Origin: Eretmocerus hayati
Taxonomy: Eukaryota > Arthropoda > Insecta > Hymenoptera > Aphelinidae
Direction of reading: 5' to 3'
Assembly: GCA_029851415.1 (NCBI GenBank)
Contig: CM056743.1
Coordinates: 30,578,405 to 30,642,404 of the forward strand
DNA length: 64,000 nucleotides
Of this stretch, positions 23,520-34,226 are shown in pieces (the first letter of the stretch is position 1; every line of letters starts with the position of its first letter). A program made the translations under genes and the position numbers. Below the pieces are notes generated by a model that did no database searches, was not told the origin of the DNA, and saw nothing but the letters and a program-made list of their open reading frames with translations.

Positions 23520-25690
23520 ACTCTCCAATCAGCTTGAATTCGGATTTTTCTGCAATCGAGAGGAGTGAGTTCTCGGGCTATTTGATAAGTTCTGATGCAG
23601 TGAGTATAATACCCCAATAATTAACCCAATTTTCGACTCGATTTTTGACTCGATTTTCGACTCGATTTTTGACTCGATTTTTGAATCAATAATCAAGTCA
23701 GTTGTAGTACTGTCAATCTCTAAGGTGCTAGCCGATGGAACGTGAAATATTCTCACGATGTATCGATATTGAAATATCACGAGCTTCCATTCATTGTCAT
23801 CTCATAAGGAAGCGACGTATGTGGGGAAAATGAACAGAAACTCGTCACGATAAAGTGGAGAGAAGATCACTATGCTATCTACGTGAATCGATCCCCCCTG
23901 CGATGAAGGCTGTCTCCACTCGCAGGCGTCGATCTACTCAAATTCGCGTAGAAACTCACGCAGGCATATGTGAGTTTCTTGGGCGAGTTTCAACCCAAGC
24001 TGACTCTCCAATCAGCTTGAATTCGGACGTTTTGCAGTCGAGAGGGGCGAGTCCTCTGGATATTTGATAATTTCTGATGCAGGAGGTGTAATATCCCGAA
24101 AATCAACCCAATTTTCGACTCGATTTCCGACTCGATTTTTCACTCGATTTTCGAATCAATAATCAAGCCAGTTCTAGTACTGTCAATCTCTAAGGTGCTA
24201 CCCGATTGAAGGTGAAATATTCTCATGCTGTATCTATATTGAAATATTACGAGCTTCCATTCATTGTCATCTCACAAGAATGCGGTGTGTGTGGGGAAAA
24301 TGAACAGAAACTTATCACGATAAAGTGGAGAGAGGATCACTATGATGTTCACGTGAATCGATCCCTCGCTAGATGAAGGCTGTCTTCACTCGCAGGAGTA
24401 GATCTGCTCAAATTTGCGAAGAAACTCACGCAGGCATATGTGAGATTCTTGGGCGAGTTTCAACCCAAGCTGAATCTCCAATCAGCTTGAATTCGAGACG
24501 TTCTGCAGTCGAGAGGGGCGAGTCCTCGGGATATTTGATAATTTCTGATGCAGGAGGTGTAATACCCCGAAAATCAACCCGATTTTCGACTCGATTCACG
24601 ACTCGTTTTTTGACTCGATTTTCGACTTGATTTTTGACTCGATTTCCGACTCCATTTTTCACTCGATTTCCGAATCAATAATCAAGTCAGATGTAGTACT
24701 GTCAATCTCTAAGGTGCTAGCCGATTGAAGGTCAATTATTCTCATGCTGTATCTATATTGAAATATTACGAGCTTCCATTTATTGTCATCTCACAAGAAA
24801 GCGGCGTGTGTGGGGAAAATGAACAGAAACTCATCTTGATAAAGTGGAGAGAGGATCACTATGATGTTTACGTGAATCGATCCCTCGCTATATGGAGGCT
24901 GTCTTCACTCGCAGGAGTAGATCTGCTCAAATTTGCGAAGAAACTCACGCAGGCATATGTGAGATTCTTGGGCGAGGTTCAACCCAAGCTGACTCTCCAA
25001 TCAGCTTGAATTCGGGACGTTCTGCAGTCGAGAGGGCCGAGTCCTCTGGATATTTGATAATTTCTGATGCAAGAGGTATAATACCTCGAAAATGAACACA
25101 ATTTTCGACTCTATTTTTGACTCGATTTTCGACTCGATTTTTGACTCGATTTCCGACTCGATTTTTCACTCGATTTCCGAATCAATAATCAAGTCAGTTG
25201 TAGTACTGTCAATCTCTAAGGTGCTAGCCGATTGAAGGTGAAATATTCTCATGCTGTATCTATATTGAAATATTACGAGCTTCCATTCATTGTCATCTCA
25301 CAAGAAAGCGGCGTGTGTGGGGAAAATGAACAGAAACTTATCACGATAAAGTGGAGAGCGGATCACTATGATGTTCACGTGAATCGATCCCTCGCTAGAT
25401 GAAGGCTGTCTTCACTCGCAGGAGTAGATCTGCTCGAATTCGCGTAGAAACTCACGCAGGCATATGTGAGATTCTTGGGCGAGTTTCAACCCAAGCTGAA
25501 TCTCCAATCAGCTTGAATTCGGGACGTTCTGCAGTCGAGAGGGGTGAGTCCTCGGGATATTTGATAGTTTCTGATGCAGTGAGTGTAATACCCCAAAAAT
25601 TAACCCAATTTTCGACTCGATTTTCGACTCGATTTTTGACTCGATTTCCGACTCGATTTTTGACTCTATTTTCGAATCAATAATCGAGTC
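23520..25690. repeat. Tandem units of about 500 bp, right arm expansion
   Basis: The marker GGCTGTCTTCACTCGCAGG or a close variant recurs at about 23907, 24377, 24896 and 25403, giving spacings of about 469, 519 and 507 bp. The left arm has only one such unit (about 11340-11450). Each unit holds a variable run of the 12-bp satellite (TTTTCGACTCGA). The three extra units account for the roughly 1496-bp excess of the right arm. Confidence 0.85.
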
Positions 25691-27466
25691 GATTGCAGAA
25701 ACACCTCTCTCGGTGGTGCTAGCTTTTGTGAAATAAATCCGTGCCATTCCCATGATGGTATATCACTTGATTTTCACCATCGTCATCTCATGAAGACGGG
25801 ATGAGAGAAGTGAACACAGAATATTCTGACGAGAATTTTTCCTGTTCCCGTCCATTGTCCACAGTGTAGCAACGGATTCATCACGTCACTGTGAATCAAG
25901 TGACTGCGATATATCGTGTGACCACGACATCACGCAAGAGGTTTGCTTTGTAAACGCGCCCGTAGGTTTTGTTTGTTTGTCCGAAATATCGTGGTCCCGT
26001 TATATACGCTGTCCTTCCTTGCTGTTGTAGATCAACTCCCACCCGTGTCGAAATTCACGCAATTATAACCATGAGTTTGACTCGCCAAGTTCTTGTTTGT
26101 GTAGAAATTTACGCAATTATAACCTTCAGTTTGACTCGCCAAGTTCTTGTTTTCTCGTTATTTTCGCTTCTGACTCAGTCATCGACTCGATTATCGACTC
26201 GATTTTCGACTCGATTTTCGACTCGACTTTATGAAACAATTTTCGACTCGAAAATCGACTCAAATTCTGACTCTATTTTCGACTCATTTTTTTCAGTAGG
26301 GTAGTTGGCTTTTGTGAAACTTTGAAAATACTCGTGGGAAATATCAAGGCGATGGATGAAGACTAGAATGAGCACAATCCTCCTTTAAAATATTGGAAAA
26401 TCCCCTGTTGATGAATACAAACCATATTGGGATTTGTTCTGCAAATTTATTGCTCTCCGTTGAATAATGTTCATTTTTTCGAATTCCCACCAAGGCCATT
26501 CATTTTCACCGTTCCAAGATGAGAGAAAAATATGTAATACGTCCTCAATTTCATGATAATCTGGTGATACGCTGAAATATACCGCTCAAGTATGACGCGC
26601 CACAGTTCAAAAATCCTGCATATGGCGGCCAACATGGCGACCCTTTACAGCGCGGTATGCGACAGTCGTGAGTGCGACAAGGGCGCGACATTTGGCGCCA
26701 CTCTTATATCTCCTTATCGCACTTATGACTTATCGACGTTCGCGCCAAAAGACCCCGCACTGAATAATAAGATTTTGGGTTTCGGTCAAACTTCTTACAA
26801 GAGTATTCGAACGATAGATCCAAGAACCCTGAACAAGAGTCTCCATGGCCGCAAAACTCAATGCCCTCTTCGTTTTGAGTTATTTTATCTAGAAAGTACC
26901 CCTTATTGCATATGTGGGATAGGGTTATGTGTCGATTTTGATCAAACTTGACTCGTGTATGGGCGCATGCACCTTGATTTTCGGGCTACCCTAGTAAAAA
27001 AAAGTGCCTCATGATCATATATGACCACGTTCCGGGCCGAACTATGGTCATATATGACAACCTATGACTGACTATGGTCTATGCCGGTATCATTTAATAG
27101 GTCGTCATAGGTCTTCATACTTAATCATGAGTATTGAGAGGCAACTCGTGAGTGGTCGTGGCACATCGTGATTGGGCGGGTACAAGAATTTTCCACGAAA
27201 ATGTATTTTCGAGAGGAGGGAAGACTTTGCTGTTTGACCCTCAAGGGCGCTTATTTGGTGGCAAAAATCTTTCAAGTCGACGTGCAATGGAGCCTCAGTC
27301 ATGACTTAGTGCTCTTAAAACCTATAAGTATTCGATTGCTGGCCGCAACGAGGATCCTCCGATTTGGTTCTGATCATCTCTAATATCACAAGCTGACCGT
27401 AATCATCGAAACCGCCAGTTGTGCTATTTCCGAGTGAATTCAATTAAAGTGTCAAGAATAATTTTT

Positions 27467-27847
27467 GTAAGCCCTACGAGGCCTTTCCATGACTCCAAGG
27501 ACTCCGTAACAGTTGTGTACCACTCGATGTGACAAAATTGACTTTAGCGAAATGTTATTTTGAAGTTAGTCGGCCCTGCTATACTTTGAGAGGGGTATTG
27601 AGAGCATAGCATTAATTCCATGGGCAGGGAATCCGCGTTTGATAGCAAGAGACATAAATTTCAATCAAATAATAGTGAAATTTCTGCAAATTGAAGTAAT
27701 CTCAAGCTCGCAATACCCCTTTCAGTTAATGTCTGGGCGAATTTCCCTCAAAATAACCTATAGTTGCAGTCGATTTAGTCAAATTGAGCGGTATACGCAG
27801 CTACCACGGGACTCATGGAGTCGTGAAAGGGCTTCGTAGGGCTTACA
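27467..27847. mobile_element. Small TIR element (381 bp)
   Basis: TGTAAGCCCTACGAGGCC is mirrored by GGCTTCGTAGGGCTTACA; pairing of about 33 bp continues into TTTC-ATGACTCC. It is nested in the 5.8-kb element. Confidence 0.65.
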
Positions 27848-28504
27848 GGTCTCATTCATGATATTTTTGTTTTGTTTTGATTTGAGTGATCACAAATCCA
27901 ATACTAGTCCATCAAATTGAGTCTTACAATGAGTAATTTTGAAGGAAATTTCTAGGGCTTTTCTTTGGAAACAGTTCAGAACTCCAAAACCCAATTCCAA
28001 TTGGTATGCTGGGACGGCAATTTTATAGAAAAAAGTGCCCCAAAAATCCTTCTACAAATTACTGACCACTTTGAATCACTCAAATGATACCTAAAATTTA
28101 TATTTCTGATGGAATCCAATCCAGAAAGTACGATGAAATTAAATTCAGAGCTGACCGAGAAGCTCTAGCTACTTGGAAAATAGTTTTCCACTTTTTTTGA
28201 CTTTTAGTGCCCAAGACAAATTCTTGGAAAGCCATGACACGAGAATAATGCTCCTAAAAATGTCTACTTGTAGATTGCAATACAACAATCGAAACAAATT
28301 TTGAAAGAATTTTTCTTAACACGTCAGAATGTTCGTGGTTTATAACATGATTTAAGATAACTCAACAAGTTTGCTGCGGCGGGGGCCACCGGTGGGCCCC
28401 GCGAAATTTCATCTTTCAATCTCCACCAGCCCGTAATTATTCGAAAAATATCCCCAATCAGAATCCTTCGAGATGACTTACTTTGCCTAGGGCATAAACT
28501 ACGA

Positions 28505-28690
28505 GCCAAGGAAAAGTTTACTCCCATCCAAATATATTTGCCTAAATACGGGAGTCCACTTCATGACAAGAATTGAATTACCAAAAACCGTCGCCGCAGC
28601 GAACGCAATAAGTCTGGCAAGGTCCAAGAAGGCCCAGAAAAGGTTGTGAGGTGGTGAAGCAATAGGTTCATGAGCCTGTTTTGAAATACT
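28505..28690 (-). pseudogene. Receptor-like exon candidate (minus strand)
   Basis: Read on the minus strand from an AG acceptor near 28668-28690, about 60 codons stay open up to a stop just after LFLGS. They include the hydrophobic stretch DLARLIAFAAATVFGNSIL followed by KWTPVFRQIYLDG. The arrangement (short hydrophilic lead, one membrane helix, then basic/aromatic residues) recalls the second membrane segment of insect chemoreceptors, and GGGAGTAAAC could be a donor. No neighbouring exon was found and the segment lies inside a transposon. It could be a captured exon fragment, or chance. Confidence 0.3.
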
Positions 28691-29237
28691 GAGAGGAAAA
28701 TTGCGATTAGTGGAAGCGATCCAGAGTCATTTATTCATTGTTGATCCAATGTTTCAAGTTTTGAATTCGTAGCAGAATCACTTATACAGACGCAAGAAAA
28801 TGTCTGGACCTCCAAAATATTGGAACTATCATTTTTTGACACTAGACAATGAGAAGAAAAACGTATGGAAGGAAAAAAAGGTCGGATAATGACGAAAAAA
28901 TTGGCATGGAATTCCTCAGTACTCACAGCAGAAGGTGATATTCAGAAAAATACACGGAAATTAATAACATTGCTGCTATGGTTACGCATTATTTCTCATC
29001 ACGTGTGAGTTGTCAACACTCAATCTTTAAAGGCTTTCGTGGTCGGAGACGTTTTAATTCGAGCAGCTATCTAGTTGAATGTGATTTATCCCATGACTGA
29101 CTCGAAAGTTTGTTGGGAAGCCGTTCTGATGGCTGGATCGATGATTAACCCGAATCTCGTATTGACCGATCACAGTGGCACGTCAAAACTTCGTAAATTG
29201 AGTTCCTCACATTTTAAAGCAAGAGGAAAAGAATATA

Positions 29238-30550
29238 TAGTGTGTCCGAGAAGTACGTACCCCCCTTTTTTTTCTGAAACGGTTAGGAATTGGGAAAACC
29301 TCGGAACACGTGTCCCCTAATTTTGAAGGGGACATCCGATGGTGACGTTGTTATTGACCTTGAAGGTCATTTCCAAGGTAATTTGGAGGTCAACTCAATC
29401 GTTTCAAATAGAGACACCTACTTTTCACCTCGAATTCCAAAAGAACATGAAAAATTATCAAACTTTTGCCAGAAACTTTTTTTGATCCAACTTGACCTTG
29501 GCGAGGGAAATAGAGGTCAGCACGGGTCGACGGTAACCGCTGTAGTTCGAAGAGTGAGCATTTTATCGAAAATTATTTGGTATAAAAGTTGTTCATGATC
29601 ACAGTGAAAATGATCTTCTTTTTTTAACTCGGTGGTCATTTCCAAGGTCATTTGGAGGTCAAATCGATTTTTTTCAACGGAAACACCTACTTTTGACATC
29701 TGATTTCGCAAAAACGTGAAAAATTATGAAACTTCTGCCCGAAACAGTTTTTTAATTCGTGATTTCATTCATTCTGAAAGTTTTTTCCATCAAAATTCTA
29801 GATTAAGCTTCTCTTCCCTTCATAAATCGAGTTGCTCTCCAGATGACCTTGGAAATGACCTCCAAGGAAAAACGAGGTCACTAGCCCATTCTTACTGACA
29901 TCATGAACAACTTTTATCATTTTTATCATTTTAACATTTTTCGATAAAATGCTCACTCTTGGAGCCACAGAGGTTATCGTCAACCCGTGCTGACCTCCAT
30001 TTACCTCGCCAAGGTCAAGTCGAATAAAAAAATATTACGGACAAAAGTTTCATAATTTTCCACGTTTTTTAGGAATCAGAGGTCAAAAGCAGGTGTTGCC
30101 CTTGAAAAAATCGAGTTGATCTCCAGATGACCTTGAAAATGGCCTCCAAGTTCAAAAACAACGTGACTAGCTCATTTTTACTGTGATCATGAACAATTTT
30201 CACCCCAAACACTTTTCGATAAAATGCTCACTCTTGGAGCTACAGAGGTTACCGGCAACCGTGCTGACCTCCATTTATCTCGCCAAGATCAAGTCGAATC
30301 AAAAAAAGTTTTAGGCAAAAGTTTGATAATTTTTTACGTTCTTTCGGATGTCGAGGTCAAAAGTGGGTGTTTCTATTCGAAACAATTGAGTTGATCTCCA
30401 AATTTCTTTGAAAATGACCTACAAGGTGAAAAATGAGGTCACCATCGGATGTCCCCTTCAAAATTAGGGTACACATGTTCCGGGGTTTTCCCCGATTCTT
30501 AACCGTTTCAGAAGAAAAGGGGGGGGGGTACTTACTTTTCGGACACCCTG
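29238..30550. mobile_element. Mariner-like MITE with repeated core
   Basis: Left end TAGTGTGTCCGAGAAGTACG and the inverse of the right end, CAGGGTGTCCGAAAAGTAAG, are diverged TIRs. TA lies outside both (29236-29237, 30551-30552). The interior has a repeated motif (TTGGAGGTCAA… / …TTGACCTCCAA) twice in forward order (29364, 29640) and at least three times inverted (about 29820, 30115, 30390). No transposase is visible. Confidence 0.75.
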
Positions 30551-31221
30551 TATGTGAGACTCCACGTGTGGGTACATGAAGTACTGTCAAAAAAATATCA
30601 CAGATCTAAAGGTACTAGGGCGTTCCTGGCGTAGCAAATCATAATCTCTGACATGAAGACTCTTTCTCGACTAAAATGTTTTGTCAGAGAAAGTGTACGG
30701 TTTCTCTGACGAAAGATTTGAGAAAGAGTCCTCAAATCTATGGACGGTGAGGAAATAGGACTACGAGAAAATTCCTCTCTATTGTTGTTGTAAAGAATCA
30801 AGAACAGTGCTGGTATTAGTTCAAACGTGAGTCCTTTCTAGATTGCACAATGACTGGTCCGATTTTTGAGAGCAATCCTTTGTCAGATAGACCGTCATTT
30901 CTCGGACCAGGAACAACCAAGAAGAATTCTCAAGAGCGAATTATGAAGCTCTTGACTTGTATTTGTGATGATTTCGGAATCATTTTGATTTAGATCCTAA
31001 TACCTGACTCAAGGAAGTGAGAAAGTTGACTCAATTTTTATGAATTCCATCAAATATGTGACTTGACCTGGCAGCAATCTGCCGTATCGGATAAAAAGAA
31101 CCTTCTTGAGGTACTTGGGGAAAACCCAAAGCATGGTCCTAATTCAAGTAGTTTCAGGCCAACAAGGCGAGAAAGATAGGATAATTCTCCAATGAAGGGA
31201 TTTTCCTTTTACAATGCAACT

Positions 31222-31325
31222 TTTTGATCGGTAATGTTCGCACACAAACACACACACCCACCCACACCCCAACACACGCACGCACACGCACAACCACGCA
31301 CACTGCTACCCCGCCCCCTCAACAC
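31222..31325. repeat. CA-rich microsatellite
   Basis: Imperfect CACA/CCCA repeats. Confidence 0.8.
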
Positions 31326-31475
31326 ACAGAGAAAGGGATGCTCTAATAAACGATTTAAGGTAAAATGTGTTGCATCTGAGTAACGGTCAACTGTGAAATA
31401 TGACAGAAAAATATGAAACCTCGTGAGAAATCACGAAAACAGCATGCTTCATACAGAAAACTTTGCATAAATATT

Positions 31476-32240
31476 TAAGGTAAGTGTACCCAACTTGCCC
31501 CCCATTAAGCCATTTTCTCAATCAGTTTGGCCCATCTCCACACCAACGTACTTTAGCTCATTTTGAAGCTTGTCTCGAGACCTTTAAAATGAGCTAAGAT
31601 ACGACCAATTTAGATGAAGTGGAGCCGAGCTGTTTGGATTCTCCCAAAAGGTGATTTTTGAGAGTTTACAAAAGTGTGTACCCAACTTGCCCCCATCATT
31701 TAAAACAATGTAAATCGGCGATGAAGTGAGTAGAATTGCTTTTGATCACCGTGCAGCGACATTTGTAGCTTTTAGCTGGCTCAAGACATCGTTTCCGACC
31801 TATTTTGACGTGATAAACACGTTCTGAGTGGTAAAAAAGCCATACTGCACGCCTTTCCGAGATAGCCATATGGGGGCATGTTGGGTACACTCCAATGTCG
31901 GCCTTCTTGATTCTCAAACCATCTTCGTGTTTTGTACATAAAATCACTCCAAATCAGAGTTCTTCAACCCTGAAGAGCGGATTTTGAAGGTCTTGAGACG
32001 AGGAATCGAATGCGCTAAGGTACGTCAAGATTGGTCGAATAAAAATAAATTCTGGACTTACGAATCTCGGTTTCTTACTCAGCGGTTGCAAAATATGCCA
32101 TATATATTTCCGAGCGTAACGAAGGTCACTCGCATAATTAGCCTTTTTTCACTCATATTTCTTGTATTTTTCAGGACTCAAGTGAGAAAATCGAACATTT
32201 CGTTGAGTCCATACTGTCTTCCAAGGGTGTGAGGAAGTTA
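31476..32240. mobile_element. TIR repeat, 'TGCCCCC' family, copy 2 (decayed)
   Basis: It starts TAAGGTAAGTGTACCCAACT, like 37677. It has GTACCCAACTTGCCCCC at 31678 and an inverted GGGGGCATGTTGGGTACAC near 31873. The TTTAGCTCATTTTGAAG hairpin block and a GCGCTAAGGTACGTCAAGA block (about 32011) match copy 3. The right terminal repeat is not recognisable, so the end is approximate. Confidence 0.6.
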
Positions 32241-33665
32241 ACCGAGTTCTACAACCTTAATCTTCTCATCTACCCTTAAAAAATCAAATTCGAGTCCGTC
32301 AATATACGATTGACGTTTTCGCGGACTTGCCCAACACTGAAAAGTGTCGGAAAGACACCCTCTTCCGAATTTACACGGACATAGAACAACTGGCGGTTTC
32401 GATGATTAGGTCAGCTTGTGATATTAGAGATGATCAGAACCAAATCGGAGGATCCTCGTTGCGGCCAGCAATCGAATACTTATAGGTTTCAAGAGCACTA
32501 AGTCATGACTGAGGCTCCATTGCACGTCGACTTGAAAGATTTTTGCCACCAAATAAGCGCCTTTGAGGGTCAAACAGCAAAGTTTTCCCTCCTCTCGAAA
32601 ATACATTTTCGGGGAAAATTCTTGTACCCGCCCAATCACGATGTGCCACGACCACTCACGAGTTGCCTCTCAATACTCATGATTAAGTATGAAGACCTAT
32701 GACGACCTATTAAATGATACCGGCATAGACCATAGTCAGTCATAGGTTGTCATATATAACCATAGTTCGGCCCGGAACGTGGTCATATATGATCATGAGG
32801 CACTTTTTTTTACTAGGGTACTTTTGAATAGCCGCATCTTTGCGTAAGGAAATAATGTGATGAACAACGTTGAGTCCGACGAAATTGATCGAGTAAACTG
32901 AGTCTGTGAAGACGCAGAAGGGGCGAGTTTCGTCGTAATAATTGAATTCGGCAAACATATGAGTCATTGCACACGTAATTCTTGGTCTGTGTTGCGATTT
33001 CTTATTTTTTGTACTTAAATGGGTGCTGACTCTCCATTGATGGATGTGATGAGAATATATTAGTCACTCGAATCTGAAGAGACTATCAAGAAGCTAGGTT
33101 GATTCTGATCAAAATTGTTTTAATTTCGTTGTAGTTTCAGCAAAACCAGACGTATTCTTTGGATAATCTTTTCAGATTTCTGCAATTGATATTATACTCT
33201 CAACACATTCATCATCGGAGAGCTAGTCACCCTTGTAAGTACAAAAAAATACGAAATCGCAAAAAAGCCCAAGGATTACGTGCACAATGACTCATATGTT
33301 TTCCAAATTCAATTATTATCAAGAAACTCGCCTCTTCTGCGTTTCCACAGACTCGGTTTACTCGATCGATTTCGTCGGACTTAACGTTGTTCATCACACT
33401 ATTTCCCTACGCAAAGATGCGGATATTCGAAAGTAGCCCGAAAATCAAGGACACCCGAGTCAAGTTTGATCAAAATCGACACATAACCCTATTCCACATA
33501 TGCAATTAGGGGTACTTTCTAGATCAAATTACTCAAAACGAAGAGCACATTGAGTTTCCCGGCCATGGAAACTCTTGTTCAGTGTTCTGAGATCTATCGT
33601 TTGAATACACTTGTAAGAAATTTGACCGAAACCCAAAAACCTATAATTCAGTGCGGGGTCCTTTT

Positions 33666-34091
33666 TCACTGCATGTAACCGCACCCTAAGTGTACCAAAG
33701 TTGCACGGCCGGGGTCTAACTTTGGTACACTTACAAAACTGCTAAAGGCTCTTACTTAGACACATCGAATTGAGCTTTGTCTGCGACTGTAAGCTTTCGA
33801 TTGAACACTGATTGAGGTGGGTTTTATCAATGTATGTGAAATGCGGAGCCAAACGAAATAAAAAAGTACCAAAATTACCCAATTTGACGGTACCAGATCA
33901 GTTGAAATCCAGAAATTTCCATGTTCCAATCCCAGCCCATCCAAGTTCCATTTCCAGCCCACCCAACTGTGCAATATTATCAACTCACAACACTTCCTAA
34001 TTTGCAAAATGCTTCAATTGCGTGCTTTGTTACATTTTTACAGATCAACGAAAACTAATTTCATGTCGTAATCGTGGTTTTCTCATTCTAG
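33666..34091. other. Stretch upstream of the receptor gene
   Basis: A hairpin at about 33690-33735 pairs AAGTGTACCAAAGTT with AACTTTGGTACACTT. The first exon of the receptor should lie here or further upstream; no convincing ATG-plus-donor pair was found. Confidence 0.45.
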
Positions 34092-34226
34092 AGCAGGGCC
34101 AAGCCAACTTTTTTGAAGATCCTCATTATCGTGGAACGCATCCGAGGAGTTTTGCCGAATCACAAGAGAGAAATGACAATGTTTTGGATTATTCTATGTT
34201 GGTTGTTAGCAGGTTTAATCTCTTCG
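34092..34226 (+). CDS. OR exon: N-terminal part and TM1
   Basis: The acceptor TCTCATTCTAG precedes 34092 and the donor TCG|GTAAGG follows 34226. The exon has 45 codons, phase 0 at both ends. The peptide has a basic lead ([13 protein letters not shown]) then a membrane segment ([18 protein letters not shown]). In-frame TAG just before 34092 excludes extension upstream without splicing, so a short first exon with the ATG is expected. Confidence 0.6.

Larger units (their letters stand above)
10102..26655. repeat. Giant palindrome (16.5 kb inverted repeat)
   Basis: Arms run from 10102 to about 17640 and from about 17737 to 26655. Matching points such as 12797/22553, 14435/20915, 16685/18665 and 17229/18121 all sum to 35350, so the arms are co-linear without net indels from about 11.57 to 17.4 kb. 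Sampled stretches differ only by scattered single bases; outer and innermost parts are more diverged. Beyond that the right arm is about 1496 bp longer. Small open frames are mirrored, but none looks like a protein gene. It could be a fold-back transposon, an inverted segmental duplication or, less likely, an assembly fold-back. Confidence 0.9.
26989..32818. mobile_element. 5.8-kb long-TIR element, TA target duplication
   Basis: The ends CCCTAGTAAAAAAAAGTGCC and its inverse start inverted repeats of about 430 bp (26989-about 27420 and about 32390-32818). TA lies on both outer sides (26987-26988, 32819-32820), and removing the element rejoins the fold-back arm. TA duplication fits the Tc1/mariner group, but no transposase was found. 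It contains younger insertions at 27467, 29238 and 31476. Confidence 0.8.
26751..33660. mobile_element. Fold-back element split by a later insertion
   Basis: GACCCCGCACTGAAT at 26751 is mirrored by ATTCAGTGCGGGGTC ending 33660. Left arm 26751-26988 continues at 32819-32990 after the insertion; the right arm is about 33275-33660. Without the insertion the element is about 1.1 kb with arms of about 400 bp and a centre of about 285 bp. No coding potential is supported. Confidence 0.75.

Noticed and set aside
23520..25690. CRISPR-like array of regular repeats
   Set aside because: The units are about 500 bp tandem repeats with an internal satellite in a eukaryotic genome; no short repeat-spacer pattern.
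10102..26655. Palindrome as a pure assembly artefact
   Set aside because: The arms differ by base changes, a left-only TA-flanked insertion and a right-only unit expansion, so they are not one sequence read twice. An artefact joining two real related copies is not excluded.
26592..26951. A 119-codon plus-strand open frame
   Set aside because: It crosses the palindrome boundary into the fold-back element, and its inverted copy at 33400-33665 is not open. No family features.
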